Below the pieces are notes generated by a model. The model had not been told where the DNA came from, did not search any database, and was given only the letters and a program-made list of their open reading frames with translations. Of a stretch of 64,000 bases of DNA, positions 35,692-43,954 are shown piece by piece (positions within the stretch are counted from its first letter, which is position 1; every line of letters starts with the position of its first letter). This stretch comes from Clostridia bacterium (GTDB lineage: Bacteria; Bacillota; Clostridia; Christensenellales; Pumilibacteraceae). The position numbers and the translations under genes were made by a program. The stretch lies in assembly GCA_022793815.1 (NCBI GenBank), contig JAAWDP010000007.1, forward strand, positions 1 through 64,000, read 5' to 3'.

Positions 35692-35720
35692 TTGACAACT
35701 TGCTTTGTTAAATTTATAAT
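35692..35720 (+). promoter_or_regulatory. Leaderless sigma-A promoter of rsmG
   Basis: TTGACA (35692-35697), 17-base spacer, TATAAT (35715-35720), then six bases (TTCATT) to ATG at 35727. A consensus promoter with transcription predicted to start on the A of ATG. Confidence 0.8.
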
Positions 35721-35726
35721 TTCATT

Positions 35727-36401
35727 ATGATAACATTGGAAGAAAAGTTTTATAAAAGTCTCGACGGCGAAAAAAAATTTCTTTTCGAAAAATATGTCGA
35801 TTTACTGATACGGTGGAACGAAAAATTCAATTTGACCGCTATTACCGAGCCGAGTGAAATAAACGTCAAACATTTCGCCGATTCGATTGCAGCCGTCGAT
35901 TATTGCAATGGAAGTTTATTGGATATAGGTGCGGGAGCGGGATTTCCTTCGGTGCCGTTGAAGATAATAAAACCGTCGCTTAATGTAACGATGGCGGACA
36001 GTTTGAATAAGAGAGTAAATTTTTTGAACGAAGTAATAAAAGAACTTAAACTGGAAAGAACAGCGGCGGTTCATATAAGAGCGGAAGAGATAAAGGAAAG
36101 GGAAAAGTACGATACGGTAGTGGCAAGGGCGGTTGCACCGCTTTCTACGTTGGCGGAATATATGTTGCCGTTTGTTAAAGTCGGAGGAAAAGCAATTGCA
36201 TATAAAAGCAGCGATGTCGAAAATGAACTGAAACAAGCGGAAAAAGCAATAGAAGTTTTGGGTGGTGAGAAAGCGCAAATAATAAAAATGAAATTGACTG
36301 ATGAAATAGAAAGAAGTATAGTAATAATAACAAAGAAAAAAAACACTCCTTCCAAGTATCCGAGAGCGGGAAACAAGCCGAGAACCAATCCGATTAAATA
36401 A
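35727..36401 (+). CDS. rsmG: 16S rRNA (guanine527-N7)-methyltransferase
   Basis: A 224-aa SAM-dependent methyltransferase that modifies G527 of 16S rRNA. LIRWNEKFNLTAI at residues ~28-40, the SAM motif LLDIGAGAGFPSVPLKI and VVARAVAPLSTLAEY are typical. The C-terminus has a basic tail (KKKNTPSKYPRAGNKPRTNP), as is common in this family. It faces the predicted origin on its left. mnmG and soj/parA, its usual neighbours, are absent. Confidence 0.95.
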   Translation: MITLEEKFYKSLDGEKKFLFEKYVDLLIRWNEKFNLTAITEPSEINVKHFADSIAAVDYCNGSLLDIGAGAGFPSVPLKIIKPSLNVTMADSLNKRVNFLNEVIKELKLERTAAVHIRAEEIKEREKYDTVVARAVAPLSTLAEYMLPFVKVGGKAIAYKSSDVENELKQAEKAIEVLGGEKAQIIKMKLTDEIERSIVIITKKKNTPSKYPRAGNKPRTNPIK

Positions 36402-36412
36402 AAACGATTAAA

Positions 36413-36446
36413 AAAAGCGAAAAACAAGAAAGTTTTCGCTTTTTTC
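36413..36446. terminator. Bidirectional terminator between rsmG and the CDF gene
   Basis: Hairpin AAAAAAGCGAAAA/TTTTCGCTTTTTT with A/T runs on both sides, serving convergent genes. Confidence 0.75.
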
Positions 36447-36460
36447 ATAAGAATCCAGTT

Positions 36461-37435
36461 TTATTTGTCTTTATTTTCCACAGGACGCGGATTTGTATGA
36501 ACGGTGCAATGTTTTACGAGAGGAAAACGGTATTCTATTTCGTCGTGAACTTTATCCGCTATGCCGTGTGCTTCATATAAAGACAAGTCTCCGTCTGCCG
36601 AGATTTCGACGTCGACGTAAATGCGGTCGCCGAATTTTCTTGTTCTTACGGAATCGATACCGAGAACGCCGTCTATGGAAATAATAAGTTCCTTTATCTT
36701 TCTTTCCGTGGATTTATCGCATGCCATATCGGTCATTTTATCGATGCTTTCTTTGAATACGGAAACTGCGGCTTTTATAATCAAAATTCCTATAATAATT
36801 GCCGCTATCGAATCCATTATCGGATATCCGAGCATTGCGCAGAGAATGCCTATAAAACTTCCCACGCTGGATAAAGCGTCGGAACGGTGATGCCATGCGT
36901 CTGCTTTCAAAGCACCCGAATTTATCTTTTTTGCGCAAGCGGAAGTTATCCAAAACATCGCTTCTTTGACCGCAACCGAAACGATTGCCGCAGACAATGC
37001 AAGAGGAGTGGGAACGGCAAGTTCTTTATATGAACCGTCGACAATATTTTCGACTCCTTTTATTCCAATCAAAGAACCTGTGACACCGAGCATGATTGCA
37101 AGAAGTATGGCGGCAACGCACTCGAAACGCTCGTGACCGTAAGGGTGATTTCTGTCGGCTTTCCTGGATGCGATTTTGACGCCGACAATAACAATGAGTG
37201 TGGAAAAAACATCGGATGCCGAGTGGATTGCATCGGAAATCATGGCAAATGAATTGCCTAAAATACCGGCAATCAATTTAAAAGCCGTGAGAGCGGCGTT
37301 TACCAAAATACTTATTATGCAAACTTTCATTGCAACGGAAGCATAATTGTTTCTGTGTTTTTCTTCGCGCTCTGAATTTTTATTGTCGTCTGTTTCGAAT
37401 AATTCCGTATTGTCCGAAAGATTCTTTTTTTTCAT
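36461..37435 (-). CDS. Cation diffusion facilitator transporter
   Basis: A 324-aa membrane protein with six predicted helices, then a cytoplasmic metal-binding domain. The transport-site motifs HSASD (helix 2) and HHRSD (helix 5) match the H/DxxxD pairs of CDF proteins that export Zn, Mn, Fe or Co in exchange for protons. The C-terminal domain has VDVEISADGDLSLYEAHGIAD. The ATG has AGAGGA upstream. Its promoter is not obvious; transcription may come from the upstream small-RNA promoter through its terminator. Confidence 0.9.
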   Translation of the reverse strand: MKKKNLSDNTELFETDDNKNSEREEKHRNNYASVAMKVCIISILVNAALTAFKLIAGILGNSFAMISDAIHSASDVFSTLIVIVGVKIASRKADRNHPYGHERFECVAAILLAIMLGVTGSLIGIKGVENIVDGSYKELAVPTPLALSAAIVSVAVKEAMFWITSACAKKINSGALKADAWHHRSDALSSVGSFIGILCAMLGYPIMDSIAAIIIGILIIKAAVSVFKESIDKMTDMACDKSTERKIKELIISIDGVLGIDSVRTRKFGDRIYVDVEISADGDLSLYEAHGIADKVHDEIEYRFPLVKHCTVHTNPRPVENKDK

Positions 37436-37504
37436 AAAATCCTCTGCCGTAAGTAAAATTCGGTTTATTTTATATTAAGTAGTTAAGTGATTTAATGATA
37501 CGGA

Positions 37505-37619
37505 AAAAAATAAAAAACTTCCGCAGGGCACATTTTATGCGTCCCGCGGAAAGAAATTTTTTTTATCCGCTGCCTCGTAAAGAAGCCCGACCTTTTCGGT
37601 CTGTTCGATATTTCGGTGT
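37505..37619 (-). ncRNA. Putative ~115-nt small RNA (or regulated leader) ending in a strong terminator
   Basis: A consensus promoter starts a minus-strand transcript at about 37619 that has no open frame. Proceeding 5' to 3' it contains hairpin GACC-GAAAA-GGTC, hairpin GCTTC-TTTAC-GAGGC, the string GCAGCGGA, and then a terminator stem TCCGCGGGACGC/GTGCCCTGCGGA followed by a T-rich run near 37518-37505. GCAGCGGA can also pair with the TCCGC at the base of the terminator, so an antiterminated form could exist. The CDF transporter gene begins about 70 bases downstream. It could therefore be a stand-alone sRNA or a metal- or ligand-responsive leader. It matches no RNA family I know (SRP RNA, 6S, NiCo and yybP-ykoY considered). 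Confidence 0.5.
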
Positions 37620-37625
37620 CTGTTT

Positions 37626-37654
37626 ATTATAAAGGAAATAAAAAAATATGTCAA
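37626..37654 (-). promoter_or_regulatory. Consensus sigma-A promoter of the putative small RNA
   Basis: Minus-strand TTGACA (37654-37649, overlapping the fprA stop codon), 17-base spacer, TATAAT (37631-37626). It matches both hexamers perfectly. Confidence 0.75.
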
Positions 37655-38841
37655 GAGAAATCAGACGCAATGGCTGCTGCGAGATTTTCTATTTGTTTGA
37701 TGCAGTTTTCGTCGCAAGAGGATTTTACGGTAACCGTCGGCAATGAAAAATCCGCTTTCATATCCGCCAGAAAATCTTTCATATTTTTTGCGGCAGTCGG
37801 CGCCCAGGTGCCGTTTTCAATAAAGCCGATTCTTCGACCGATAACTGCGGACTTTTTCAGATGGGATAAAAACTGTTCTATTTTAGGGAACATGTTTCCA
37901 TAGTATGTGGGAGATGCTATCACAATGTTTTTATATTCGAAACAGTCGGATATTATATAACTTATATCCGTATAAGAAACATCGACCGTTTTGTTGGGAA
38001 TATTTTTTTCGCAAAGTAGTGCCGACAGTAAATCCGCAGCATACTTTGTGTTTTTATACATAGTGGCATAAACGATGAGTACGCCGTTGTTTTCCGGTGT
38101 ATATGAACTCCATTTCGAATATTTGCTTATGGCAAAATCACAGTCTTTGTCGAATATGATTCCGTGAAGAGGGAGTATTTTTTCGATTTTGAGTTTGGCC
38201 GCTTTGTTGAGCAAAGCAGTGACGTTGTTTCCGAATCGTCCCACTATATTGGAATAATATCTGCGGGCTTCGTCCGTCCAGGAATCGCGGTTTTTTGATG
38301 AAGAAAAGAGCAAACTTCCCTGCTCCGAACCGAATGAACCGAAAGCATCCGCACTGAAAAGAGAGTGGGTTGCACTTTCATAGGAAACGATGACTTCGGG
38401 CCAATGAACCATGGGAGCGGCAATAAAAGAGAGTGAGTGTTTACCGAGAGACAAGGTATCCCCTTCTTTTACTGTTTTGGTTCTGTCGGTGAAATCCTTT
38501 CCCGAAAATTGATTTATAAATTTCAATGCAGTCGGCGAAGTGACCAAAGTTGCGGTTTTGTAAATATCGAGAACCGAGCTTATCAAAGCGCTGTGGTCGG
38601 GTTCTGCATGATGCACTATCAAATAGTCGAGCGGCTTACCTTTGAGAGTGTCTTTTATATTTTGCAGAAATTCATCACGGACCGCTTCGTCCGCCGTATC
38701 AAGCAGCGCGGTTTTTTCGTCGTCTATCAAATAAGAGTTATATCTCATTCCGCTCGGAATAGGAAAAAGATTTTCGAAGAGAGTTTTACTCTTATCGCAG
38801 GCTCCGACGTAATAAATGCTGTCAAAAATTCTTCTTTTCAT
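37651..38841 (-). CDS. FprA-type flavodiiron protein
   Basis: A 396-aa cytoplasmic enzyme that reduces O2 (or NO) to water in anaerobes. The N-terminal metallo-beta-lactamase domain has HHAEPDHSAL (HxExDH diiron ligands at residues ~75-84) and HWPE. The C-terminal flavodoxin domain has LIVYATMYKNTKYAADLL and NVVIASPTYYGNMFP-like sequence. ATG 38841 has GAGGAA upstream; the longer frame to 38877 starts before the predicted transcript. No rubredoxin domain is attached. Confidence 0.9.
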   Translation of the reverse strand: MKRRIFDSIYYVGACDKSKTLFENLFPIPSGMRYNSYLIDDEKTALLDTADEAVRDEFLQNIKDTLKGKPLDYLIVHHAEPDHSALISSVLDIYKTATLVTSPTALKFINQFSGKDFTDRTKTVKEGDTLSLGKHSLSFIAAPMVHWPEVIVSYESATHSLFSADAFGSFGSEQGSLLFSSSKNRDSWTDEARRYYSNIVGRFGNNVTALLNKAAKLKIEKILPLHGIIFDKDCDFAISKYSKWSSYTPENNGVLIVYATMYKNTKYAADLLSALLCEKNIPNKTVDVSYTDISYIISDCFEYKNIVIASPTYYGNMFPKIEQFLSHLKKSAVIGRRIGFIENGTWAPTAAKNMKDFLADMKADFSLPTVTVKSSCDENCIKQIENLAAAIASDFS

Positions 38842-38875
38842 AATTGTAATTCCTCTGAATATTTTCGTCGGATTC

Positions 38876-38905
38876 ATTATAATATATTCCGCATGGCTCT
38901 GTCAA
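38876..38905 (-). promoter_or_regulatory. Sigma-A promoter of fprA
   Basis: Minus-strand TTGACA (38905-38900), 18-base spacer, TATAAT (38881-38876), giving a leader of about 28 bases. The remaining gap up to the tRNA genes (38906-39185) shows only a weak hairpin at 39078-39102. Confidence 0.7.
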
Positions 38906-39185
38906 CAAAGAAAATCATCGAAAATTATTGACGCGGAAAAAAACTACGATAAGAAAAAATCGGATTTTCATGAATGATTTGTATAAAATTGCAAATATTA
39001 AATAATTATCTATAAAAATACAATAAACTTCAATAAAGAGGAAAATTAGGGATAAGATGATGTCCTAATAGAAAAACAGCCGTAAAACATAAGAATACGG
39101 CGGAAAAGAAGAGAAATTTTAAAAAATCACTGTAATGTTATTAAAACATACAAAAAAACGCTTGCCGTTATGACAAACGTTGTCT

Positions 39186-39262
39186 TGGTCGAGGTGACAA
39201 GACTTGAACTTGCGACCTCTGCGTCCCGAACGCAGCGCTCTACCAAACTGAGCCACACCTCG
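39186..39262 (-). tRNA. tRNA-Pro (anticodon CGG)
   Basis: A 77-nt cloverleaf on the minus strand. The acceptor CGAGGTG pairs with CACCTCG, followed by A73 and an encoded CCA. The anticodon stem CTGCG/CGCAG encloses the loop TTCGGGA, giving CGG and G37, and the T arm reads GTTCAAGTC. It reads CCG proline codons. Confidence 0.92.
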
Positions 39263-39347
39263 TTAAAAACGGAAAAAGACCGATTTCGGTTCAAAGCCTG
39301 TATTCCGATAAAATTAACCGTTGCCTTTGGCAAGCGGTCTTAAAAAA

Positions 39348-39424
39348 TGGTCGAGGTGACAAGATTTGAACTTGCGACCCCTGCGTCCCTAACACAGTGC
39401 TCTACCAAACTGAGCCACACCTCG
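39348..39424 (-). tRNA. tRNA-Pro (anticodon AGG)
   Basis: A 77-nt near-copy of the neighbouring tRNA-Pro with the same acceptor and encoded CCA. The anticodon stem is CTGTG/CGCAG (one T-G wobble) and the loop TTAGGGA gives anticodon AGG. Most bacteria read CCU/CCC with GGG or UGG tRNAs, so an A34 proline tRNA is unusual and may need conversion to inosine or read CCU only. Confidence 0.88.
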
Positions 39425-39613
39425 ACATGCTTTAAGATTATATAATAAAAAATAGAATTTGTCAATGAAATAAATACGTATTTGGTATTTTGGGATGCTT
39501 ATTTTTCAGCGTATCGCGTATTTATTAAAATTTAATATGATTTTAATGAAAACAATGTGAGTTTTTAATATTCTGAATTTATAATCAACGTATCATTTGA
39601 TTTAGGAGGATTT

Positions 39614-39916
39614 ATGAAAAAAGAACTTGATAAAGGCATGGCTGCGCTTGTGCTTGCAGGACTTGCCGTGGTATGGCTTATTTATCTGTTGGTCGCAGAG
39701 TTCAGTCCGGGGCTTACATTCGGCGTGGGAATAGCAAAGACGGTCATTTTGTGCCTGACTTATCTGGTGCTGCTGTATAATGCATGGGGTTGGAGCGATA
39801 AGTTGATTTTCCGTATTTTGTTCCTTATTACAACGGCATTTCTCATATTTTGCGCCATCGCGCCCTATATCCCCGGTATCGATATGGGAAACTTACCGCT
39901 CATCGGTTTGAAATAG
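39614..39916 (+). CDS. Small three-helix membrane protein
   Basis: A 100-aa protein with three hydrophobic segments (residues ~10-30, ~36-56, ~64-86) and short polar ends. It has no recognised domain. GGAGGA precedes the ATG. It stands alone between the tRNA genes and parB with its own terminator. Amphipathic or antiporter-partner roles are possible, but there is no evidence for either. Confidence 0.75.
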   Translation: MKKELDKGMAALVLAGLAVVWLIYLLVAEFSPGLTFGVGIAKTVILCLTYLVLLYNAWGWSDKLIFRILFLITTAFLIFCAIAPYIPGIDMGNLPLIGLK

Positions 39917-39930
39917 TCCTTTAAATAAAA

Positions 39931-39958
39931 AAACCTTGCTTTACGGCAAGGTTTTTTT
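39931..39958 (+). terminator. Intrinsic terminator of the small membrane protein gene
   Basis: Hairpin AAACCTTGC-TTTAC-GGCAAGGTTT followed by seven T. Confidence 0.85.
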
Positions 39959-40108
39959 ATTTACCGAAACATTTATATATTAAAAGCGATAATTTATTTT
40001 AATAATTCGCTTTTATATTTTAATATATTGTTTGACCTTTTGAATAGAATATAGTATAATAATGTATATATAAGATATTAAATTATGTTTTCATAAAGGA
40101 GTAACGAT

Positions 40109-41032
40109 ATGCCAATAAAAAAGGGATTAGGTAAAGGTTTGAGCGCGCTTTTATCGGGTTCAGAAGAAGAGTACGGCGGTTCTTTTAAAGATGAGCCGAT
40201 TGAAGATAAAAGTGAAGCGGCAAACGGTTCGTCCGTAGAAATTGCACTTAATTTAATTGACCCGAACGTCAATCAGCCGCGTAAAGTGTTCGATGAATTG
40301 GCTATGGGCGAATTGGTAAACAGTATAAGAATACACGGAGTGATTTCCCCCATTATTCTTGTACGAACCGGCGAAAGGTATATGATTATTGCGGGTGAGC
40401 GTCGTTATCGTGCGAGCAAGAAAGCCGGACTAAAAACTATACCTGCTATTATCAGAGATTACACGCCGCAGCAAGTCAAAGAAATATCTCTTATAGAGAA
40501 CTTACAGCGTGAGGACCTTAATCCGATAGAAACCGCAAATGCAATCAAGCAGCTTATGGACGAGTATAATTATACGCAGGAAGAAGTTGCAGACCGTATC
40601 GGAAAGAGCCGACCGGCGATAGCAAACACGTTGCGATTGCTGGCATTGTCCGAGCCCGTTATACATCTTATCGAGCAAGGTAAGCTCTCCGCAGGGCATG
40701 CAAGATGCTTGGTTGTGGTGGAAGACGAGCAAGCCCAGCTGATGCTGGCAAAGAACGGCATAGATAATAAAGTGACCGTAAGAGATTTTGAGAAGATGGT
40801 TAAAAACTATCTTTCACCGAAGCCGCAGAAAAAACCGCAAGAACAAAGTCTGGAACTTAAAGATTTGGTTTCCAGAATGCAAAGAGTTTTTGCGACAAAA
40901 GTAACGGCGCTCGGTAACGACGGAAAGGGACGCATATATATTGACTACTATTCGCGTGACGATTTGGATAGAATCGTCGAGATAGTGGAAACTGTCCAAA
41001 AAGCCCAGATGCAAGCAAGAGAATCGGAATAA
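40109..41032 (+). CDS. parB: Chromosome-partitioning protein ParB
   Basis: A 307-aa protein. It begins KKGLGKGLSALLSG as typical chromosomal ParB. The CTP-binding/ParB motif lies in MIIAGERRYRASKKAGL with the partner motif ISLIENLQREDLNPIE, followed by the helix-turn-helix (YTQEEVADRIGKSRPAIAN) that reads parS, and a C-terminal dimer domain. It loads on parS and slides as a CTP clamp. No parA (soj) gene is adjacent. parS-like sites start 50 bases downstream. AAAGGAG precedes the ATG. Confidence 0.95.
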   Translation: MPIKKGLGKGLSALLSGSEEEYGGSFKDEPIEDKSEAANGSSVEIALNLIDPNVNQPRKVFDELAMGELVNSIRIHGVISPIILVRTGERYMIIAGERRYRASKKAGLKTIPAIIRDYTPQQVKEISLIENLQREDLNPIETANAIKQLMDEYNYTQEEVADRIGKSRPAIANTLRLLALSEPVIHLIEQGKLSAGHARCLVVVEDEQAQLMLAKNGIDNKVTVRDFEKMVKNYLSPKPQKKPQEQSLELKDLVSRMQRVFATKVTALGNDGKGRIYIDYYSRDDLDRIVEIVETVQKAQMQARESE

Positions 41033-41051
41033 AAAGCAAATATCAAAGAAA

Positions 41052-41082
41052 AGACCGCGACAAAAAATGTCGCGGTCTTTTC
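41052..41082 (+). terminator. Intrinsic terminator of parB
   Basis: Hairpin AAGACCGCGACA/TGTCGCGGTCTT followed by TTT. Confidence 0.85.
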
Positions 41083-41098
41083 TGTTTCACATGAAACA
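41083..41098 (+). promoter_or_regulatory. parS site 1
   Basis: TGTTTCACATGAAACA differs from the consensus ParB site TGTTTCACGTGAAACA at one base. It lies immediately after the parB terminator. Confidence 0.8.
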
Positions 41099-41186
41099 AA
41101 ATAAACATTTAAAGATGCTTAAAATGCAAAAACAGGCTTTGCGCCACCCTTTAAAATGAAGAAGTCGGGTAAATTATCTGTCGAAA

Positions 41187-41202
41187 AGTTTCATGTGAAA
41201 CA
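41187..41202 (+). promoter_or_regulatory. parS site 2
   Basis: AGTTTCATGTGAAACA differs from the parS consensus at two bases. It is nearly the reverse complement of site 1. Confidence 0.7.
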
Positions 41203-41321
41203 AGATTAAAGCGGTCTATGTGCGTGCTAGGCATTTATATAAATATATATATTTAAAATTGATTTTAAGTAGATAAAAGATTATAGGCAGTGAAAAAATG
41301 TGTTAAATATGGACGAACAAT

Positions 41322-41337
41322 TGTTTCTTGTGGAACT
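41322..41337 (+). promoter_or_regulatory. parS-like degenerate site 3
   Basis: TGTTTCTTGTGGAACT has four mismatches to parS but shares TGTTTC-TGTGGAAC with site 4. ParB binding is doubtful. Confidence 0.35.
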
Positions 41338-41585
41338 TGAATTCATTCATGTGATAAACCATATATCAATTCGTAATATTATATATTCGAAGGGGTCTTA
41401 AATGATAATGCTTGAAAAATATTAACTATTAGTCCGCAACATAAATACAGCGAAACGATTAGGCGGTATAAATCGATATAATAAACCTAAAAATAGAGAG
41501 TGTGAAAAAGTAACATAATATAAGGGAAAGAATTAAGCAATTGGAGTGTATCGAATTTAAAAGTAACTATTTAAAATAAAAATAA

Positions 41586-41601
41586 TGTTTCGTGTGGAAC
41601 A
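41586..41601 (+). promoter_or_regulatory. parS-like degenerate site 4
   Basis: TGTTTCGTGTGGAACA has three mismatches to the parS consensus. It keeps the outer half-site bases TGTTTC and AACA. Confidence 0.4.
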
Positions 41602-42993
41602 AAGCATATTATCCCAAGTATCAAAAGACGTTTAATAAAAAATATATCATAAGGTAAATATAACCTCGACATAGAAAATATAAGATAATTTAAGCGTAGC
41701 AGACCGCGAGCTGCTCTGTTTAAAATAAAAGCAAAAAATACAAAAATATATGGAATTAGCAATTAAAAGAGAAAATATTATAAAATTATTCTCCAATATA
41801 ATAACAGTCCCGAGGCAAAAAAATATCAAAATTATGATTTAATAATCATATATTTAAGAGGGTATCTTTTATTGAGCGTTTTAAAAGCCCAACGGCGTCA
41901 ATTATTATTAAAACATAATTATTATAAAATTATGCGGCAAGCGTGTATAAGATGCCGGCAATTTTCCGATAAGTCAATCGATGTTAAAATCCGAAGGAAG
42001 GCTTTATCCGAAAAAGGCACAGCAATCGGCATTCGCGACTGCATTTATCTTTGTGTAGAAAGTTTTGTGAGTGACACTTGTTATAAACGGGGACACTGCT
42101 GTCATCTGATAAACAAGCCAAGCGGAATCAATGTGAAAAGGCGTTTATTGTAATCGATGTTCCTGTTAGGGATAACATCAGGCTTTCCGGCGAGGCGGCT
42201 GTCATGAACGGTAAACATAATTCGGAGATTGAGAACTGCGGAGGAGCAGAAAAAGCCACACTTATACCAAACGTGACCGAAAAATCGGGATAAAAGTAAA
42301 AAAGAGACGAAAAGCGATAAAAGTCAAGAAAAATTCGCTACTCACGCAGAATGTCCCCTGTTTTTTCTCGGGCAAAATTTTGTTGATTCTGCATAATGTT
42401 ATTATTTCATAAATTTTATTTTCGGAATCGGTAAATACAAAACGTGTGAACGCGGCATTGTCATTCAATTGGCTCGCAAATATCGTCTTCGACGACTCGG
42501 GATTCTTTGGTTTCAAAACCGAAGCAAATATAGAATTTTATAAAAAGTATTCGGAAAAATGGCGGAAAGAGGTGAAAATGTGATAATATCGTTATGTTTT
42601 AATAACTTTGCGCTTAATAAAGATTAAAACGGCAATAAAAAGCAGGACTTTAAATAAATTTGGTGTAATATTGATAAACCATGCAAAAAAGTACAAATAC
42701 CGCATGTAAAAATCGGATATCTCTCAGAGCGCAAAAAAATTCTCGTACTTTTTTCCGACCTCTTACGTAAAAAATACCATATATTTCTTATTCCCCGAAA
42801 AAATCGAGTTAAGGCGAAAATTAACCTGTAAAATCTGAAGGCAAAAAAATCGGCGAAAAAATCTTAAAAAAACGACCGAATTAAACACAAAATTAAAAAC
42901 AAAAAATTTATTGTTTAATTATATTATTAAAAAGAGAAATATTTGCATATAAGTTTTAACAATAAAAACAAAAAATTCATTTTTTAATTTGCG

Positions 42994-43029
42994 ATTTAGA
43001 TTTTAACTTGAATTTAGATTTTAACTTGA
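42994..43029 (+). repeat. 18-bp tandem repeat, two copies
   Basis: Two perfect adjacent copies of ATTTAGATTTTAACTTGA, about 50 bases upstream of the promoter at 43078-43106. Confidence 0.8.
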
Positions 43030-43077
43030 TATGATGGGGTTTTGTTGGCGATTTGTATGAGAGAGCGTAGAGGGAAT

Positions 43078-43106
43078 TTGACTTTTGCCGAGAAAAGGTG
43101 TAAAAT
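43078..43106 (+). promoter_or_regulatory. Sigma-A promoter of the CMD/aldo-keto reductase unit
   Basis: TTGACT (43078-43083), 17-base spacer, TAAAAT (43101-43106), 45 bases before the start codon. Confidence 0.65.
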
Positions 43107-43150
43107 ATTAAAAAAATAGCATAGGGCAGTAATTGCAAGGAGAGTGAAAT

Positions 43151-43909
43151 ATGGCGGCAAGCGAAAAAGCAAAAGCTTACAACAAGAAAATGTTTCCGTA
43201 CAGAGAAACGCTTTTTAAACAAACCGACCCTGAATTTATAGAGAGGTTCGATAATTTTGCTTTCGACGATGTAATAAGCACCGTCGATTTGGATGACATA
43301 AGCCGGTTTCATGCGATAATAGCGTCGCTTATAGGTGTAGGCGGAGTGGATGAATACAGAATGATGATAGCCGCGGCCATGAGATTCGGAGTGACTCCCG
43401 CCGAAATAAAAGAAATAGCCTATCAGTCGGTGGCATATATAGGGATAGGACGGGCGTATCCGTTTTTGCACGCAACAAACGAAGTTTTTGTGGAAAACGG
43501 TATCGAAATGCCGCTTGCGTCCGCTCAAACCACTACCGACGAAAACCGCAGAGAAAAGGGAGAACAGGCTCAAATCGAAATATTCGGCGAACAGATGCGC
43601 GGATATGCCGAGTCCGGCGATAAAGACACCGTGCATATAAGGCGGTGGCTGGCAGAAAATTGTTTCGGCGATTATTATACGCGCAAAGTATTGGATTATA
43701 AAAAACGCGAAATGATTACATTCTGTTTTCTTGCGGCACAGGGCGGTTGCGAACCGCAGTTGATTTCGCACATAAAAGCGAATTTGCGCCTCGGAAACGA
43801 CCGTGAGTATTTAATTAAAATAGCGTCGCAAATACTGCCGTATATCGGCTATCCGAGAGCATTGAACGCGCTTGCGTGTATCGAAGAAACGACGGTAAAA
43901 CAGCGGTAA
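43151..43909 (+). CDS. Carboxymuconolactone decarboxylase (CMD) family protein
   Basis: A 252-aa helical protein with two CMD/AhpD-like segments. One centres on ARISRFHAIIASLIGVGGVDEYR-like sequence (about residues 55-100) and the other on KRREMITFCFLAAQGGCEPQ (about 185-215). The family includes peroxidase-like and decarboxylase proteins; the CxxC of AhpD is absent in the first copy, so peroxidase activity is unlikely there. AAGGAG precedes the ATG. It is followed after 45 bases by an aldo/keto reductase, probably in one operon. Confidence 0.8.
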   Translation: MAASEKAKAYNKKMFPYRETLFKQTDPEFIERFDNFAFDDVISTVDLDDISRFHAIIASLIGVGGVDEYRMMIAAAMRFGVTPAEIKEIAYQSVAYIGIGRAYPFLHATNEVFVENGIEMPLASAQTTTDENRREKGEQAQIEIFGEQMRGYAESGDKDTVHIRRWLAENCFGDYYTRKVLDYKKREMITFCFLAAQGGCEPQLISHIKANLRLGNDREYLIKIASQILPYIGYPRALNALACIEETTVKQR

Positions 43910-43954
43910 GGCAACCCGTAAAAATACGGGAATAAGGCAAAAAAGAGGGTCGAA

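Larger units (their letters stand above)
41203..43077. other. Gene-poor, AT-rich region with decayed coding traces
   Basis: About 1.9 kb with no convincing intact gene. Short open frames (41571-41762, 41872-42153, 42262-42516) have no recognisable domain, and most lack a ribosome site. Two start-less plus-strand frames look protein-like. 42087-42290 contains FIVIDVPVRDNIRLSGEAA, faintly like a ParA C-terminus. 42413-42583 contains WLANIVFDDSGFFGFKTEAN. No tRNA, rRNA or known riboswitch was seen. An 18-bp tandem repeat lies at the right end (42994-43029). Confidence 0.5.

Noticed and set aside
37505-37619. Bacterial SRP RNA, 6S RNA, NiCo or yybP-ykoY riboswitch as the identity of the short RNA
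   Set aside because: The conserved SRP loop, the 6S open bubble and the conserved strings of the metal riboswitches are not present; only a generic hairpin-terminator layout is seen.
41872-42153. 93-codon open frame as a gene
   Set aside because: TTG start without a ribosome site, Cys/Arg-rich random-looking sequence, and overlapping protein-like traces in other frames.
42262-42516. 84-codon minus-strand open frame as a gene
   Set aside because: It is antisense to a more protein-like plus frame (42413-42583) and has no ribosome site or domain.
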